Source: Motacilla alba alba (lineage: Eukaryota > Chordata > Aves > Passeriformes > Motacillidae). From it: a DNA stretch of 64,000 nt. Numbering within the stretch: the first letter of the stretch is position 1; every line of letters begins with the position of its first letter. Positions 10,716-22,873 of the stretch are shown one piece after another. The stretch is from NCBI RefSeq assembly GCF_015832195.1, contig NC_052046.1, positions 46,944,473 through 47,008,472 of the forward strand, read 5' to 3'. The notes beneath the pieces were generated by a model. It was not told the origin of the DNA and searched no databases. It saw nothing but the letters and a program-made list of their open reading frames with translations. The translations under genes were made by a program, and so were the position numbers.

Positions 10716-12325
10716 AGAGCTTGACGCATTCTACATAAAGAATTCCCCTAATTCCCTAATATGTGTTACCTGATCCCTATACGTGCTCAAGGGTAGGAAG
10801 GAGACCTGGACAGACTCAGTCAGTGAGCCAAGGACAACTGCATGAGGCTCAATAAAGTGAAGTGTTGGGTTCTGCCCTTTAGTCTCAGCAAACCCATGCT
10901 GCACTACAGGCTGGGGGAGAATTGGCTTAAGAGCCAATAATAGTATATTCAATCCCAAGAAAGGGAGAATTTAACAGATAAAAATGCAAAAGCATTGCAC
11001 ATGTATAGCTGAAAATAAACATACGTTTTGTCATTTTGCAAAGAAAATGACAGCATGTCTCCAGCTGAAGCGCAGCAGTCACAGACATTACCTCTTGGCC
11101 TAAGTGAGAGGAGACTCAAACCTTCCACATCAGAAAAGGCTTGCAAGCCATGGTAATAGACACCCCAGCCATGGGGCTCCTACACTGTGCTCACCTGCCT
11201 AGTGCTCCCCTGGCTTGTGCTGCACATCCAGAATTTGCATCAGAAAGACTCTCTTTACCTAGATAGACCAGTCCTTTCAGCTCAGATGGAGGACTCCCTC
11301 CTCAGTGTCTTTCCAAATCCATCTCCCTCTCCCTTTCCATTTCCAACTCCCTTTCCCACTCCAGTCCTCCATCCAGTTCTCGTCTCTTGCAGACCTATTA
11401 TGATCACCCAGCAAGCTGCTTTCTCCAGGTGCAGCATCTCACACAATAAAACCAAATCAAAAACTTTTCTACTGAACACAAGTTTTAGGAGGCTCTACAA
11501 ATGCCCTCGTTAAATTTGAGCTGATTTTGTGTTTCCAGCAGATCAACAGGTCACCTATCTAATCCTCACATAGTTTCGTTCTATCTGAAACAGATACTGC
11601 TGATCCCCATGCCTCCTAAACCAGGTACCTTCCTCTGTACATAAACTTTATTCTGTGACACTTTTGCTACAGAAGTAACACCAACCAAGACCAAGCATCC
11701 ACAATCTGTAGGCAACAGGGATGTTTAACTTACTGAGAAAGCAGTGAAGTAAGGCTTTTCATAGATTCTTCTTAAAAGAAAAATGAAACTAAAACAACAA
11801 AAATCCCCACCCCAACTAAACAAAGAAAAACAAAACCAAAACAAAACCAAACAAACAAACAAAAAATCCCCCGTGCATATCACAAGTCTTGGTTAATAAA
11901 AAAAGTTGTGGTAATAGAAGCAGCAGTCTTCTCAATTAAGTGTTCCGCTGTTTAGTTAAAAATTTTTGAGTATTCTCACAAATGTAAGTGAAATGTTATA
12001 GAATGGAGAGCACTTAATTGTTTGCATAAGCCTGATTATTACAGAGTGTTGTGCAGAGGAGCACAGAACCCTTATTTCTGTCAACTTTTCAGGCTTTGCA
12101 CTAAAAAGGGCAAAAGCACTTCTTGCACTAATTTTGAGTGTTTGAATTTTTGCACCTCAAAACACAGTGCTATTTTCCCCAGCAGGTTTGCTTTCATTGC
12201 AATACTTGAATGGAAATATTTAGCAAGTTCAAGCCTTTTTCCTCTATATAAATGATCTATTTACTGTTTAGATTCCTATACAGCATTCATCTAGCCATGT
12301 GATCCCTCAATAGTCACATATAGAT
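10716..12325. other. Intergenic DNA
   Basis: No gene was recognised. It contains a pyrimidine-rich stretch (about 11316-11370) and an A/C-rich tract (about 11790-11871). Confidence 0.5.
11790..11871 (+). repeat. A/C-rich low-complexity tract
   Basis: The tract is almost pure A and C, with AAAC and AACC units that include several consecutive CAAA tetramers. It is the same class as the tract at 10.6 kb. Confidence 0.75.
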
Positions 12326-12327
12326 TA

Positions 12328-12780
12328 CCATAGAGTTATTTAGGTTGGAGAAGACCTTTAAGATCATCAAGTTGAACCATTTGCCCTGCACTGTCATGTT
12401 CATCACTCAACCATGCCCTTAAGTGCCACATCCACACATCTTTTAAATACTTCCAGGGATGGTGACTCAACCACTTCCTTGGGCAGCCTATTCTAGTGCT
12501 TGACAACCCTTCTGGTGAACAAATTTCTCATAATATCCAATCTAAAGCTCCTTTGGAACAACTCAAACCCGTTTCTTCTTATCCTATCACTTGTTACCTG
12601 GGAGAAGAGACAGACCCACACTGGCTACAGCCTCCTTTCAGGCAGTTGTACAGTGATAAATTCTCCCCTGAGCCTCCTCTTCTCCAGGCTGAACACCCCC
12701 AGCTCCCTCATCTGCTCCTCACAGGACTCCAGCACTTCAATGTCATTCTTGCAGTAGCACTGCATATTTGGGTTTCATAT
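12328..12780 (-). mobile_element. CR1 LINE 3' fragment, minus strand
   Basis: The plus strand begins with the reverse of a CR1 3' tail (GTTATTTAGGTTGGAGAAGA followed by CCTTTAAGATCATCAAG). It continues through typical CR1 blocks: the TTCCAGGGATGGTGACTCAA box, the GGGCAGCCTATTCTAGTGCT box and the TTCTCCAGGCTGAACACCCC box. CR1 is the dominant avian LINE and is usually 5'-truncated, as here. The copy is diverged and carries no intact reverse transcriptase. Confidence 0.9.
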
Positions 12781-12799
12781 TTTAAACAAGACCATCTCC

Positions 12800-14225
12800 A
12801 CCAGGAGTGACTAATGGAGTTACAAAGAGGAGATGTTTTTCTTTTCATGCTTATCTCCACTGTTGCAGTCCTGAGAGACCCACTCTAGTGTGCATTAAAA
12901 AGGAAAAAAAAAAGCCAAACACTCAGACTATGGTGAGCTGCAAGTGTCTGGAGCAGCTTCCTCCCCAGCCCTCTGCTAAAATCTGCATAATTCACATCCT
13001 ACTGAAGCTGAGAAGGGCAGTCCAAAGCAGTAAAGCAGTTTGTGGGAGATAGATGATTACACATCTGGGAACCTTCTGCAACACCCTAGCTCATGAGTCT
13101 CTCAGAAACTCAGAAACACTTTTTTTGTTTTTGTTTTTGTTTTTGTTTTTGTTTTTTTCTTTTTTTTTTTCTTTTTCAGTAAGAACTGCTGAAATCCAGG
13201 TTTTCTTGGCAATGCTTTCTTTCCATCAAATCAGAATTTTATCAGGGCAGGATTTTTCAGGATTCTCTCACGGTATTTCTGTGTGTCTGTAAGTCCAGCA
13301 ACTGAAAACTTATTGTACATTCACAGCAGCTCTGACTGGCTGCTGTGTGACTGGTAATCCTAGACACATTCACAGCCCATATGCACTACGGCTGCGTAAC
13401 ACCCAGCTCAGTACATCCTATGTTTTCTGGCCAAATTGGACAGATTGTGCATGCATGTTCAATTGAAGCCTGTGTGCCAGGAAGTCTGCAGCGTCAGATT
13501 TATTATTCCTGAGCACACACCTTGTCCAGGAATGCCTGGAAATCTTACTTAATAGGGTAGCTTCAGATGGAAGGTTGGAAAATTACATAAATGACACAAA
13601 AATTATATTTGTTGCTAATTCAAGCCAGAAGAAAGGGGGGCAAATAAAAAATCCCAGATTCTGTCTCTCCATTCACTCAGCACTGTCTTCCAGACACTGC
13701 CAATTCACAGTCTTCCAGATGATGCCAATAATAAACTCAAGTAAGGTTCAGTTACAAATAAAAATGGGAGTGTTTTATAATATAACTGGTTTTAATCCCC
13801 ACTTACCTTAGTTCCCTAATTTTTTTCTGCGACACCTGCTAATGCCTGCATATGGGCCCCTCTCCTCCAGCAGAATAATACTGCTGAAAAACAGCCTTGT
13901 TTTGCTATCTCTCCAGTCCAACCAGATGACGTTAAAGAGAAATTTGAATGATGATGTTAGTTTTCCCAGTGAATGGCTCCATGCAATGCCAAAGTGAATT
14001 TTTTAACAACTTTACATAACTTGATCAGCAAAATTTTTTGTTGTGTACTGATTTTTTGTAGAGATGCTGAGAAAAGTTAAAAATCAAGTGCTTAAGAAGA
14101 TCACTGAAGAGCTGTCTGTTTGCTAAATGGAAAAAAGAGCAAAATCTTCCCTAAGCCCAGGTTCTGTCAGAATTATTAATTTCACTGGTAATTCTGCAGC
14201 ATGAAGAAATGTAATTCACAAAGAA
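12800..14225. other. Intergenic DNA with T-rich microsatellite
   Basis: No gene was recognised. It contains a (GTTTTT)n and poly(T) stretch at about 13121-13172. The rest is AT-rich single-copy-looking sequence. Confidence 0.5.
13121..13172 (+). repeat. (GTTTTT)n microsatellite with poly(T)
   Basis: Five GTTTTT units in a row are followed by two long T runs separated by single C residues. Confidence 0.85.
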
Positions 14226-14229
14226 GGCA

Positions 14230-14930
14230 GATCACAGAATCATAGAATGGTTTGGTTAGGAAGGGACTTTGAGACCATCTAGTTCTATCGCCCCTGCCAT
14301 GGGCAGAGACACCTTCCATCAGATCAGTTGGAAAGCTCCATCCAACCTGGCCTTGAATTGGGCAACCTTTTCCAGTGCCCCACAGTAAATAGTGCCACCA
14401 CCCTCACAGTAAATAGTTTCTTCTATATATCTAACCTAAGTTTCCCCTCTTTCAGTCTGAACCCATTACTCTCTGACCTACCAGTACAGCTCCTGACAAA
14501 GGATCCCTTCGCCAGTACTCCCTTTCATATATTGGAAGATTCCTGTGAGGTCTCCATTTAACCTTCTTTTCTCCATGATGAACAGCCCCAACTTCCTCAT
14601 CCTGTCTTCGTAGGGGAGAAACTCCTGTCCTCTGATCAACTTAGTGGCCTTCCCTTGGACTCTTTCCAACAGTTCCATGTCCTCCCTGTGCTGGGACCCC
14701 AGAGCTGGATGCAGGGTTCCAGGTGGGCTCTCACCAGAGCAGAGTAGAGGGGCAGAATCCCCTCCCTCCCCTGCTGCCCACGCTGCTTTGGATGCAGCCC
14801 AGGACACGTTTGGCTTTCTGGGCTGGGAGTGCCCATGGCTGGCTCATGCCCAGCCTCTCACCCACCAGCACCCCCAAATCCTATTCCCCAGGGCTGCTCT
14901 CAATCACTTCTCTGCCCAAACTTTAGGGTG
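14230..14930 (-). mobile_element. CR1 LINE fragment with ORF2 end, minus strand
   Basis: The plus strand opens with the reverse of the CR1 terminal octamer repeat (TCACAGAATCATAGAATGG) and the block GACCATCTAGTTC. It then reaches further 5' than the copy at 12.3 kb, into the C-terminal part of CR1 ORF2. It is 5'-truncated at about 14930, where a second CR1 in opposite orientation begins directly. Confidence 0.92.
14478..14807 (-). pseudogene. Remnant of CR1 ORF2 C terminus
   Basis: A 109-codon open frame on the minus strand contains a block (ELLERVQGKATKLIRG, then YEDRMRKLGLFIMEKRR and GDLTGIFQYMKG) characteristic of the C-terminal end of the CR1 ORF2 polyprotein, downstream of reverse transcriptase. 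The catalytic domains are absent because the element is 5'-truncated. This is a retrotransposon relic, not a host gene. Confidence 0.85.
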
Positions 14931-15432
14931 ACTTTAGTCTGGAGAAAAGGAGGCTCATGCAAGACATTATGGCTCTGTACAACTGACTGAAAGGAGAGGG
15001 TAGCTAGGTGGGGATCAGCCTCTTTATGAGACAACCATAAGAAGAAACAGCCTCAAGATGCATCAAGGAAAGTTCAAGTTGGACACCAGGAGAAATTTCT
15101 TCACAGAATATTCTGAGTTGGAAGGCACACTCAAGGATCATCAGTTCCAGCTCTTAAGTGAATGGCTCATACTGGGATTGAACCCACAATCTTGGTGTTA
15201 TTAATGCCATGGTAATAGCTGAGTTAAATTCAGGGTAGAAAGAGTTGTTAAACGTTGAAATTTGCCCAGGGAGATGGTGGAATCACTGTGGGGGTGTTCA
15301 AGAAATTACTAGATGTAGCACTCAGTGCTGTGATCTAGTTGACAGGGTGGTGATCAGTCAAAGGTTAGATTCTATAGTCTTGGATGTCTTTTCCAGCCTA
15401 ATTGATTCTGTGTGAGTCTGTGATTCTGTAAC
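14931..15432 (+). mobile_element. CR1 LINE 3' fragment, plus strand, interrupted by a SINE
   Basis: It begins with the CR1 block GGAGAAAAGGAGGCTC and continues through the GAAATTTCTTCA block. After a 135-bp interruption it resumes at GAAAGAGTTGTTAAAC, and it ends in the tail block TTTTCCAGCCTAATTGATTC and degenerate TGATTCTGT repeats. It is head-to-head with the minus-strand CR1 on its left, the two 5'-truncated ends touching. No coding remnant was noted. Confidence 0.9.
15102..15236 (-). mobile_element. tRNA-Ile-derived SINE (TguSINE1-like) nested in CR1
   Basis: Read on the minus strand, the head resembles tRNA-Ile. It has an anticodon-arm region with GGCATTAATAACACCAAG, an intact RNA polymerase III B box (GGGTTCAATCCC, 15185-15174) and an ending like GTATGAGCCATTCA. 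The A-box half is degraded. The tail is CR1-like, with AGTTGGAAGGCAC-type sequence reversed at 15112. A tRNA-Ile head joined to a CR1 tail defines TguSINE1, described from zebra finch and thought to be mobilised by CR1 machinery. It is inserted antisense in the plus-strand CR1, whose sequence resumes after it. Confidence 0.8.
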
Positions 15433-18400
15433 TTGCAGATGTGTTGCCCTATGTCAAGAGCCTCTCATACCTCAGCAGAGATGTGACTATCTGAGCAAAA
15501 TACTCTGATCCTTTGTTAATCCTTTGATGTCTTCTGTTGTAGGTGTACCAGAACAGGCAACCAGAGAATGAAAATTCAGATGGTCAACCTCGACCCTTAA
15601 ATGTGCAACTCTGAATTTTTCCATATGCTTTTTCTTTCCTTTAAAAAGAAAATCTATGAAACAGGCTTATATCTAAACAGGTAAGAAATGAGGTCTTATG
15701 GGGGCAGGGTTACCTTCCCTTTACCCTTTTCTTTAAAACTAATGAAAGGTAAATACATCAAAAATTTTTACTGACCTCAGTTACTTGCTGAGACATCTCT
15801 TCACTAAGTTTCCTTGCTCACAAGCAACATCAAAATCCAAACATTTGTACCCAAAAATCCTTGTGTCAGTAAAAATCAGAAAAGCTTAAAATTAGAAAAT
15901 GGACAATTCTTCTCTTTCCTTTTCACCCACAAAGATGAGCAGAGGTATTTTCTTTAGATATAAAGAAGCACATTAATTAAACTACTATGTAATGGTATCT
16001 AAAAGTTCATACTTCCTCTTTGAGATCTTGTTAATCAATGCTCCAAATATCATACTGAGAAGTGAGCCATGAATGACCCCATAAAGTGAAATCCAGTTAC
16101 ACTCTTTGATGGATAAGGTTACAAAAAGCAAGTGGTGACACTTGATGAATGTGCAGAAATACAACATGACATTTAGATGCAGTTTAACCCTGTATAGGAC
16201 AAAAGGCCAGTGGAGAGCTATTGAGTATAAAGAAACTGCAGGACTATTATTCCTTGCTATCACATTTTACTGGTTAATTGTCCATCTTGAAATTCACTGA
16301 GATAGCTTTAACTAATTTAATTAAATTATGTGTGTGCCACCTGGCTAAGTTTTCACTGTTGCTCTGTTGCTTTTTATTTTCTTATGTTGCTATGTTTAAT
16401 TCCTTGTCATTTTCCCATATAGCCCGATATCTCACTTACTGAGTATGAGATTTTAGTTCAAACCTAAATCACAGGTTTCCACCTAGACATTAGTTGTTTA
16501 TCTGGTGTGGGAAAAGTGTGGTAGGCAAGGGCACAGATGGTGTACATAAGAAATGGGGTAGCAGGTAGCCTACTCTTGAGGCATCATGTGTTGTGATCAG
16601 TTACTGTCTGGGCCATGGGTATGATGCTGTTTTCTGAAAGTGTGAACACCTAGAACTTTTCTGATTCTGGTCAGTTTGTATATGGCCCTGGACATCAGGT
16701 AGACACTCTTACTGACAATTAAAAATTCAGTATCCACACCAAAAGCATAAGCTCTATCAGCAGTGACATATGCCTAGCCCCTGACAGCTGATGTTGTTTA
16801 TCATCAACAAGCCTTAAGTGAAAGATGCAGGGGTTCTCCCCATGGAACCAGAATGCAGCTTCCCCAGTCCCAGCTACCTCCCATAAGCGGTAGAAGCAGA
16901 GTGTCTGAGCAGGACTCTCTCAAGTGCAACACATACTGGGTTTGGTGAGGAGTAGAGCTCCCTACTGGAAATGCCTGAAGAGAGAGGGTGTCAAGCACGG
17001 CCTGTAGCAGAGGAATGCATTTCTAACCAAAGATATGCTCAGGGAGATCTGACAGCCCTGACAAGGAATGGAAACTGGGATGTAGGACTGAGCAAAGATT
17101 TTTCTGCCGAGCTGAATAAACAGGGGCAGAAGCAACAGAAGGCAGGAGCCCCCAGTCCTGGGTTTGCCCAGGCGGAACAGCGCACTGCATTTGGTGCTCA
17201 GTCCAGTTTTACAGATGCAGACTGTGCACTCTAGACTCTCAGGGCTTAGTTATAGGAGGAAAATTGGGCTGAGCTGTAGAAAAGCGGCATTGAAAGTCTG
17301 AGATTGCTCTAGACACCCACACTGGCAACAATTCAGTTTGGGGTACATGCCTAGTGGAAGCTGAGGCACACATACAGACATGCTGGACAAGTAAGATCTT
17401 TGTCCTTCAACTTGCATCCACCAAGCCCTACCCTTCAGACTCTTTCTGTAGTTGTGTACCCAAAGCCATTCACAACATCTTGGACTGGAAAGGCTTCTTC
17501 AAAGTCACAGACAAATTTATTGAACTCCTCTCCTCACAGCTCTATATTTGATAATTCATTTTAGGGCACAGTGTTTCATTTCCCAGTATGGGGCTCTGTC
17601 TCTGTAATTTGTCTAATATAGATAAGAGGGGCCATTAGCAAACTCCTTTGACTTGTGCCACCAAACATTCTGAGAAAAAGATAAGGATGGCAGAGTGGGC
17701 TTTCATGACTTATCTTGCATAGTGACTTCATCCTCCATATTTAAGAGTGAGAAATTAGTAAAAATGCCAGCAGATACACACTAGTGTATTTTCTTGTTTA
17801 GTATTCTTCAGTAACCTGCTGAATAGATGAGTGTTTAAAAGAAGAAAAAAAATCTACCTGTTATTGCAAGAAACACCAGAAAACAAAAAATACATGTTAT
17901 CTTTTCAGGTGGCATTCTCATAACAGTCACTTAAATCAAAATAGTTTAAATATCTGTTTAAATATTTGTTCTAGCATGCAAGGGTTTAAAATTTTGGTAC
18001 TAATACAGAATACTCTCGCTATTCTGAAGAGGACTTTTGTGAAACGGACCTCTAGTGGTTAAAAATGGCTATGTCTTCAAACGCTCAGCACGCCCCGAGG
18101 TGCCTCCCACCTTTCTGGGCAAATCCTCCATTCGGGATCCTGAATGTATATTTCAAAATCTAAGAAGGACATCATGTTTTTAGAAATATAGTTTCCCTTA
18201 GCTCCAGTCTGTGTGGATACAATAGGAGGAAGATGTGAACCTCACTTACCAGTTATTCAACTTAACTCTGTTTCTATTCAGTGTTTAAGATACATACATC
18301 TGGAGAAGTGGCCCACTCCCAGGTAATTAAGAAAGTCTGGGGACATTGACAATGACATTTATAAAACAATAATAAGACCAATTTTGTTACAGAGATCTTT

Positions 18401-19184
18401 TCCATTGTACAGCACTGGGCAACAAGCAGTTGTCATTCAGAACACAGAAGCAACTGTAAAACAGTAAGACAATTACTGAAGATAAGTCCAGAAACCATAC
18501 ATATACCTTGGTGTTTGCTAGTAAGGATTAAAGACAGTGGTGGCTGAGTAACCTCATATTGTGGTTTGAAATAAGGAATATGGTGTAAGAATTTTGTTAT
18601 CTCTGTTTTTCAGGAGAGAAAGTCTTGTTTAGTAATCTGGACATCAGCACATCTAACTGTTTGAAATTATATGTAACCCTGGACAAAATGGTAAATCTCT
18701 CTGTGCCTGGCCTAGTTCCACATGTGCAAAACAGGATTAGCAGACTGGCTGAAACCCTGCATGTTTTCTGTAATTTTAAATCTCCCAGTTGCAGGATTCA
18801 TGCTAGTGGAGAGAAGCTTTTTGTATTTTGACTTAAGGCTTTTTCCCTCACAACTTGAGGAAAAAAAACTGGAAGTGAATGAAATATATAGATTGACAGT
18901 AAAATTCTAAAATTTTGAAATAAATAAATAAATAAATAATCTTTAAACCAAACTGTCTTGTATGTGTGTGGGGACTTGGTATTTGGTAAAGCACGTAACA
19001 GTCATTGCCACTGGCAGTTTTCAGCCTTGTGAAGGAAGGGTGACAAATATCGTCACCGACTAGGAAAGACCACCCTGAAAAAAACTGCTCCAACCCTAAA
19101 CTGCCAGGCAACTCATCAGAAAAGCTGAGGGTGACTCTAACCAAAGACAGGCTCTTGGTTTTTCATCAGTGGGTGCCAAAACCA
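15433..19184. other. Intergenic DNA
   Basis: No gene was recognised. Sequence is AT-rich with only short open frames. A (AAAT)n microsatellite lies at 18918-18939. Confidence 0.5.
18918..18939 (+). repeat. (AAAT)n microsatellite
   Basis: There are about five and a half consecutive AAAT units. Confidence 0.85.
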
Positions 19185-19445
19185 GGCAGAGTGCCGCAGC
19201 AGGATCTCCCTGCCGCCGGCTCCCACTGGTGTCAGGGCGGCGCTTCTTTCCGTTCGTGTGCCCACGGCACACACCTTCGTTTTCACCAGTGCTGCTCGCC
19301 CCACCCTCCTGGCGGGCACAGATAACAAAAAGAGGCAGCTCTTCTCCCGCAAGGTTCGCTCCGCGCACCTGCAGCTCTGCGTGAGTAAGGAGCTTCGCAG
19401 CCGAGACGTCACCGGCTTTGCTCACAAGGTGTCACCCACGGGTTA
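19185..19445. promoter_or_regulatory. Isolated CpG island 2 with CRE-like site
   Basis: About 20 CpGs fall in 260 bp, surrounded by CpG-poor DNA. It contains a CRE-like AGACGTCA (19404-19411) and a consensus-like splice donor GTGAGTAAG on the plus strand at 19381. That is the arrangement of a small promoter with a first exon. No coding sequence was recognised, so a non-coding RNA promoter is one possibility and an enhancer another. Confidence 0.5.
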
Positions 19446-22400
19446 CACTCCTGCAGATCTGCTGAACGCAGCTCCTTAAGTGGCTTTTACAAAGATGTGG
19501 AAAGACTTCCATTAGCGCTAGGTTTTCCCTTACAGCCACGGATGGGCGGGTCATCCATCTCTCATGGTCAAACCAGACTGAACATGTGCTTACTGGTCAC
19601 TGCTACACTAAGCAGCCTAAAACGTTTCCACTGACATCACTTTTCTGAATTAATTACATAGCTTTCTCTTTCACTTTTATTAATTTACCGTCTGCATAAA
19701 AAGTGGTCAAAATAGGATAGATTTTGCGTACCCGAGCCTAAACAATGCTTTGCAGAACCAGTAGGAAATAAGGAAAAAGGTTCCTCATTTCACCCACGAA
19801 GCCCCTGACTTTCAGAGGGCAAAGCTTATGTGGAGGATTCCTCTGGCAGGCACCTACAGGAGGTATTGCCATTGAAAGCTGAAAGTAGCCAGGGCTTTGG
19901 AAGCATGAAAGTGATCATTACCAGGAATGAAAGAACAAACTGCTATGGTAGCAAATCAGCCAGCAATGTCAGTCTGACTGACACAGTATCCCACTGTCCC
20001 AATGTAGAATCAAATATAGTTAGTATTCCAGTACCTGAAGCCTTCCATGTATTGTGATGAGGTGTATGAAGATAATTGTTACTTTTTAGAATACTGCTCC
20101 CTCAAACATTTCTGTGCCTGGGCTACATTATACACAAAAGTGACTTGAAAGCACTGTTGCAACAGGATTGTTTGCAAATGCAACGGCCTAAGCAGGCACT
20201 AAATCCTTGCTGAGTCAAGACCTAATGGTCTGCTACATCACACAGATTTGGAGTGTCTTTCACACCGTCCTGACAATTTTCTGACACATCCATAACAGAC
20301 AGAAAGAGGTTAATAGCATCCCATCTGCAGTCAGACAGTCTCAGATCCCCGCAATTAGATGTTATCATTGCATTTGTGCTTGTAAAATGTCTGACGGATC
20401 CTATGATTTCACTAATTTGCAAACCCACAAGTCTGGTTGAAATATACTAGAGTAAAAGCTGAATAAATATTTGCAGTTTTACACAACAGATGATTATGAT
20501 GATAATAATAATATTAATAACTAATACAGCTGAAGGTTTTACACATTGGTCTTTTCCCAGCTTCTAATCCCAGGAAAGGAACATCTGCAACACTTGAAGG
20601 CAGCAAAAACAGGTTTCACACTTGTGCACCCTCCCCCCTCCAAGACACACAGTCCCTTGGGTCGCCCACTCTTCCTTCCGCCTCTGCTCACACCAATTCT
20701 CCTGGCACCAGCCTCTTCCAGGGGTCATTACGCTCTCACTGGAGCCTCTCCACTCCGCAGAGAAACACTCTAATACTCTTCCCCCTAATTTCCGTGGTAA
20801 ACCCATCAGCTGCATGTCTCTACTCCTGCCTGCACAGCTGGCTGACACACTGTAAATGCACCATTTGCAAAGCACAGACCTTGCATCTGCATTCAGGAAA
20901 TTGAGAATGAAGTTTGCAGCTTGACCAAAACTAAAAAAAGAGGGTGCAGGGGGGTGGGGGTGGAAATCACACTTGAAGTGAATAATGTAAAGACTTCTGC
21001 TTTCTCATTCAGGGCTCTCAAGCAGCAAAACAGAAACAAAATATTTTAGGCTCTCTTTTTGCAAATTTGAGGCCGCCCTTTGACAGCATGTTCCTCATGA
21101 CTGAACATGGTCTGGGTCCTGTCATATATTTTAATGTACAGAATACCCCAGAGTCCACACACAGCCCTGATGGCTGCATGCTGGTCCTATGGAAGATCTC
21201 TAGCACATGGCTTATGACCAAAAAATAATGCCACTAATATGCACTAACAGCACTAATATGCTTGCAAATGTCACACTATTGTTTCACAAAGAAACCTTCA
21301 GAAAGCTGTGAGAAATCTGCATCGATTCTTCAGATCAAGTTTGATCCCACACCAAAAACTGTACTGCTTTTACACCACATTTCTAATGCAAAGGGAATAA
21401 ACCCTCACAATTACTTGGGTGCTTTTCAAGAACATTTGTGACCTCAGAATGCCCATTGCATTGCCAAGCTGCAAGAAGGAGTTAATCTGAATTCACTCCT
21501 TTTGCCACAGTCCCGGTCAACGCTGGCCATGACAAAGATGTTGGGGGAGCATACCACAGTGGCCATGCCGTACTCCAACGGCCCTGTGACACCCAGGGCA
21601 CACAGGCCCTGCTCTGCAAGTACTTCAGAGTCCACTGCTGGCAAACAAGGAGCGAGAGTCAACTGCCCGTCACCCATCTAACATGAGGTCTGCTGCTGGA
21701 CTGCACAAAATGGGCACTGCATGAACACAGACTGACTTTGTCTAGGGGCAGAGGTGGGGGAAACGTTAGATGGGAATGTATGAGATGTTGAGTTTATTTT
21801 AGGCAACATGAGCCTGGAAGTCAAGTCCCTTGTGTTACTTAACAAGGCACACCGCTCACAGTCTCTCAGACATAACAGCCTTCACACAACATTAGAACTC
21901 ATCTTCTTGTAATGAATTCAGATAATTTTATTAAACTAGAATTGCAGACAGCCCAAGGACATCCACTAAATAATTTGCAAGAGTCTGACTTAACCATTTT
22001 GTAGCTGTTTGGACCAGTTCAAACAAAGAAAGCTTATGAGGAAGAGATGTAACATGTTCATCTTTTTATGCAATAGCAAAAGGCAAATAAAAAGTAAGCC
22101 ACTAGCAGACTCAGATGTACTTTGTCCATGGCTTAACAGGAAGGGCCGTTCAGCTTTGATTTTTAATTTGCTGTACATCTTGAATCTACAGCAGGAATAG
22201 TATCATGGGAATAAACAAATAACTGTCTTAGCTCAATTTAAAATAGCTTTGGCTGATTCATGCCATCTATAGAGTAGCATTTAACACCTAGTAGCAGCTA
22301 TCTATTTCTAAAAATGCATGACACACACTTATATATGGAGCAGTGGGAGGCAGAACTCAACTGCACTAGTTTTCTTCTTTATGAGTGAGACCAGACAGAC

Positions 22401-22858
22401 TTGAACATTTAAGTATATTGCCTTCTATCTCTGAGGAAAATATTTGATATCTCAAGCAAATCATGGCACAGGGAGCATAAGTTCAGTTAGGCATATTCAT
22501 GGAGCTCTCCTGTTCTTTTAGGAACCACAGTACTCCATAATGATCAGCCTCCCTGGTGGCCTATACTCTTTATTTCAAGATCCGCCAGTTGGTGGCTTTA
22601 AAATAAACATTTCAGTGACAAATAAACAGCCTAGTTCAACATATTTAGCTAACCTGTTCATACCACTGCTTAGTGTTACACCAAGCAGTGAAGTCAGTCC
22701 TACACTTGGCTTGTGACAATTTCACGGTTTTCTTTCAGAGAAACACTGTGTTGAAGGGCACCATGTGTACAGGAGATTGTTTCAGGTTCAGCTGCAAATG
22801 GACAACAGTTTCCCATGTATGCTTGCCTTTGCACTCCACAGTTCCTCAGTTAATTTGT

Positions 22859-22873
22859 TCAGTAGGGGGCTGC
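22859..22873 (+). promoter_or_regulatory. CTCF-like motif
   Basis: TCAGTAGGGGGCTGC matches the CTCF core (CCASYAGRKGGCRS) except at the first C and at one base after GGGGGC. This is a sequence match only; binding is unknown. Confidence 0.35.

Noticed and set aside
15155..15227. A tRNA-Ile gene
   Set aside because: The A-box half is damaged and the segment is fused to a CR1-like tail inside another CR1, so it is a SINE head and not a functional tRNA gene.
14230..15432. A single CR1 with a twin-priming 5' inversion
   Set aside because: Both halves carry their own 3' tail, which one inverted insertion would not give.
18050..18070. CTCF-like site near 18.05 kb
   Set aside because: The core GGC is broken (CCACTAGAGGTC on the minus strand), so it falls clearly below the four motifs reported.
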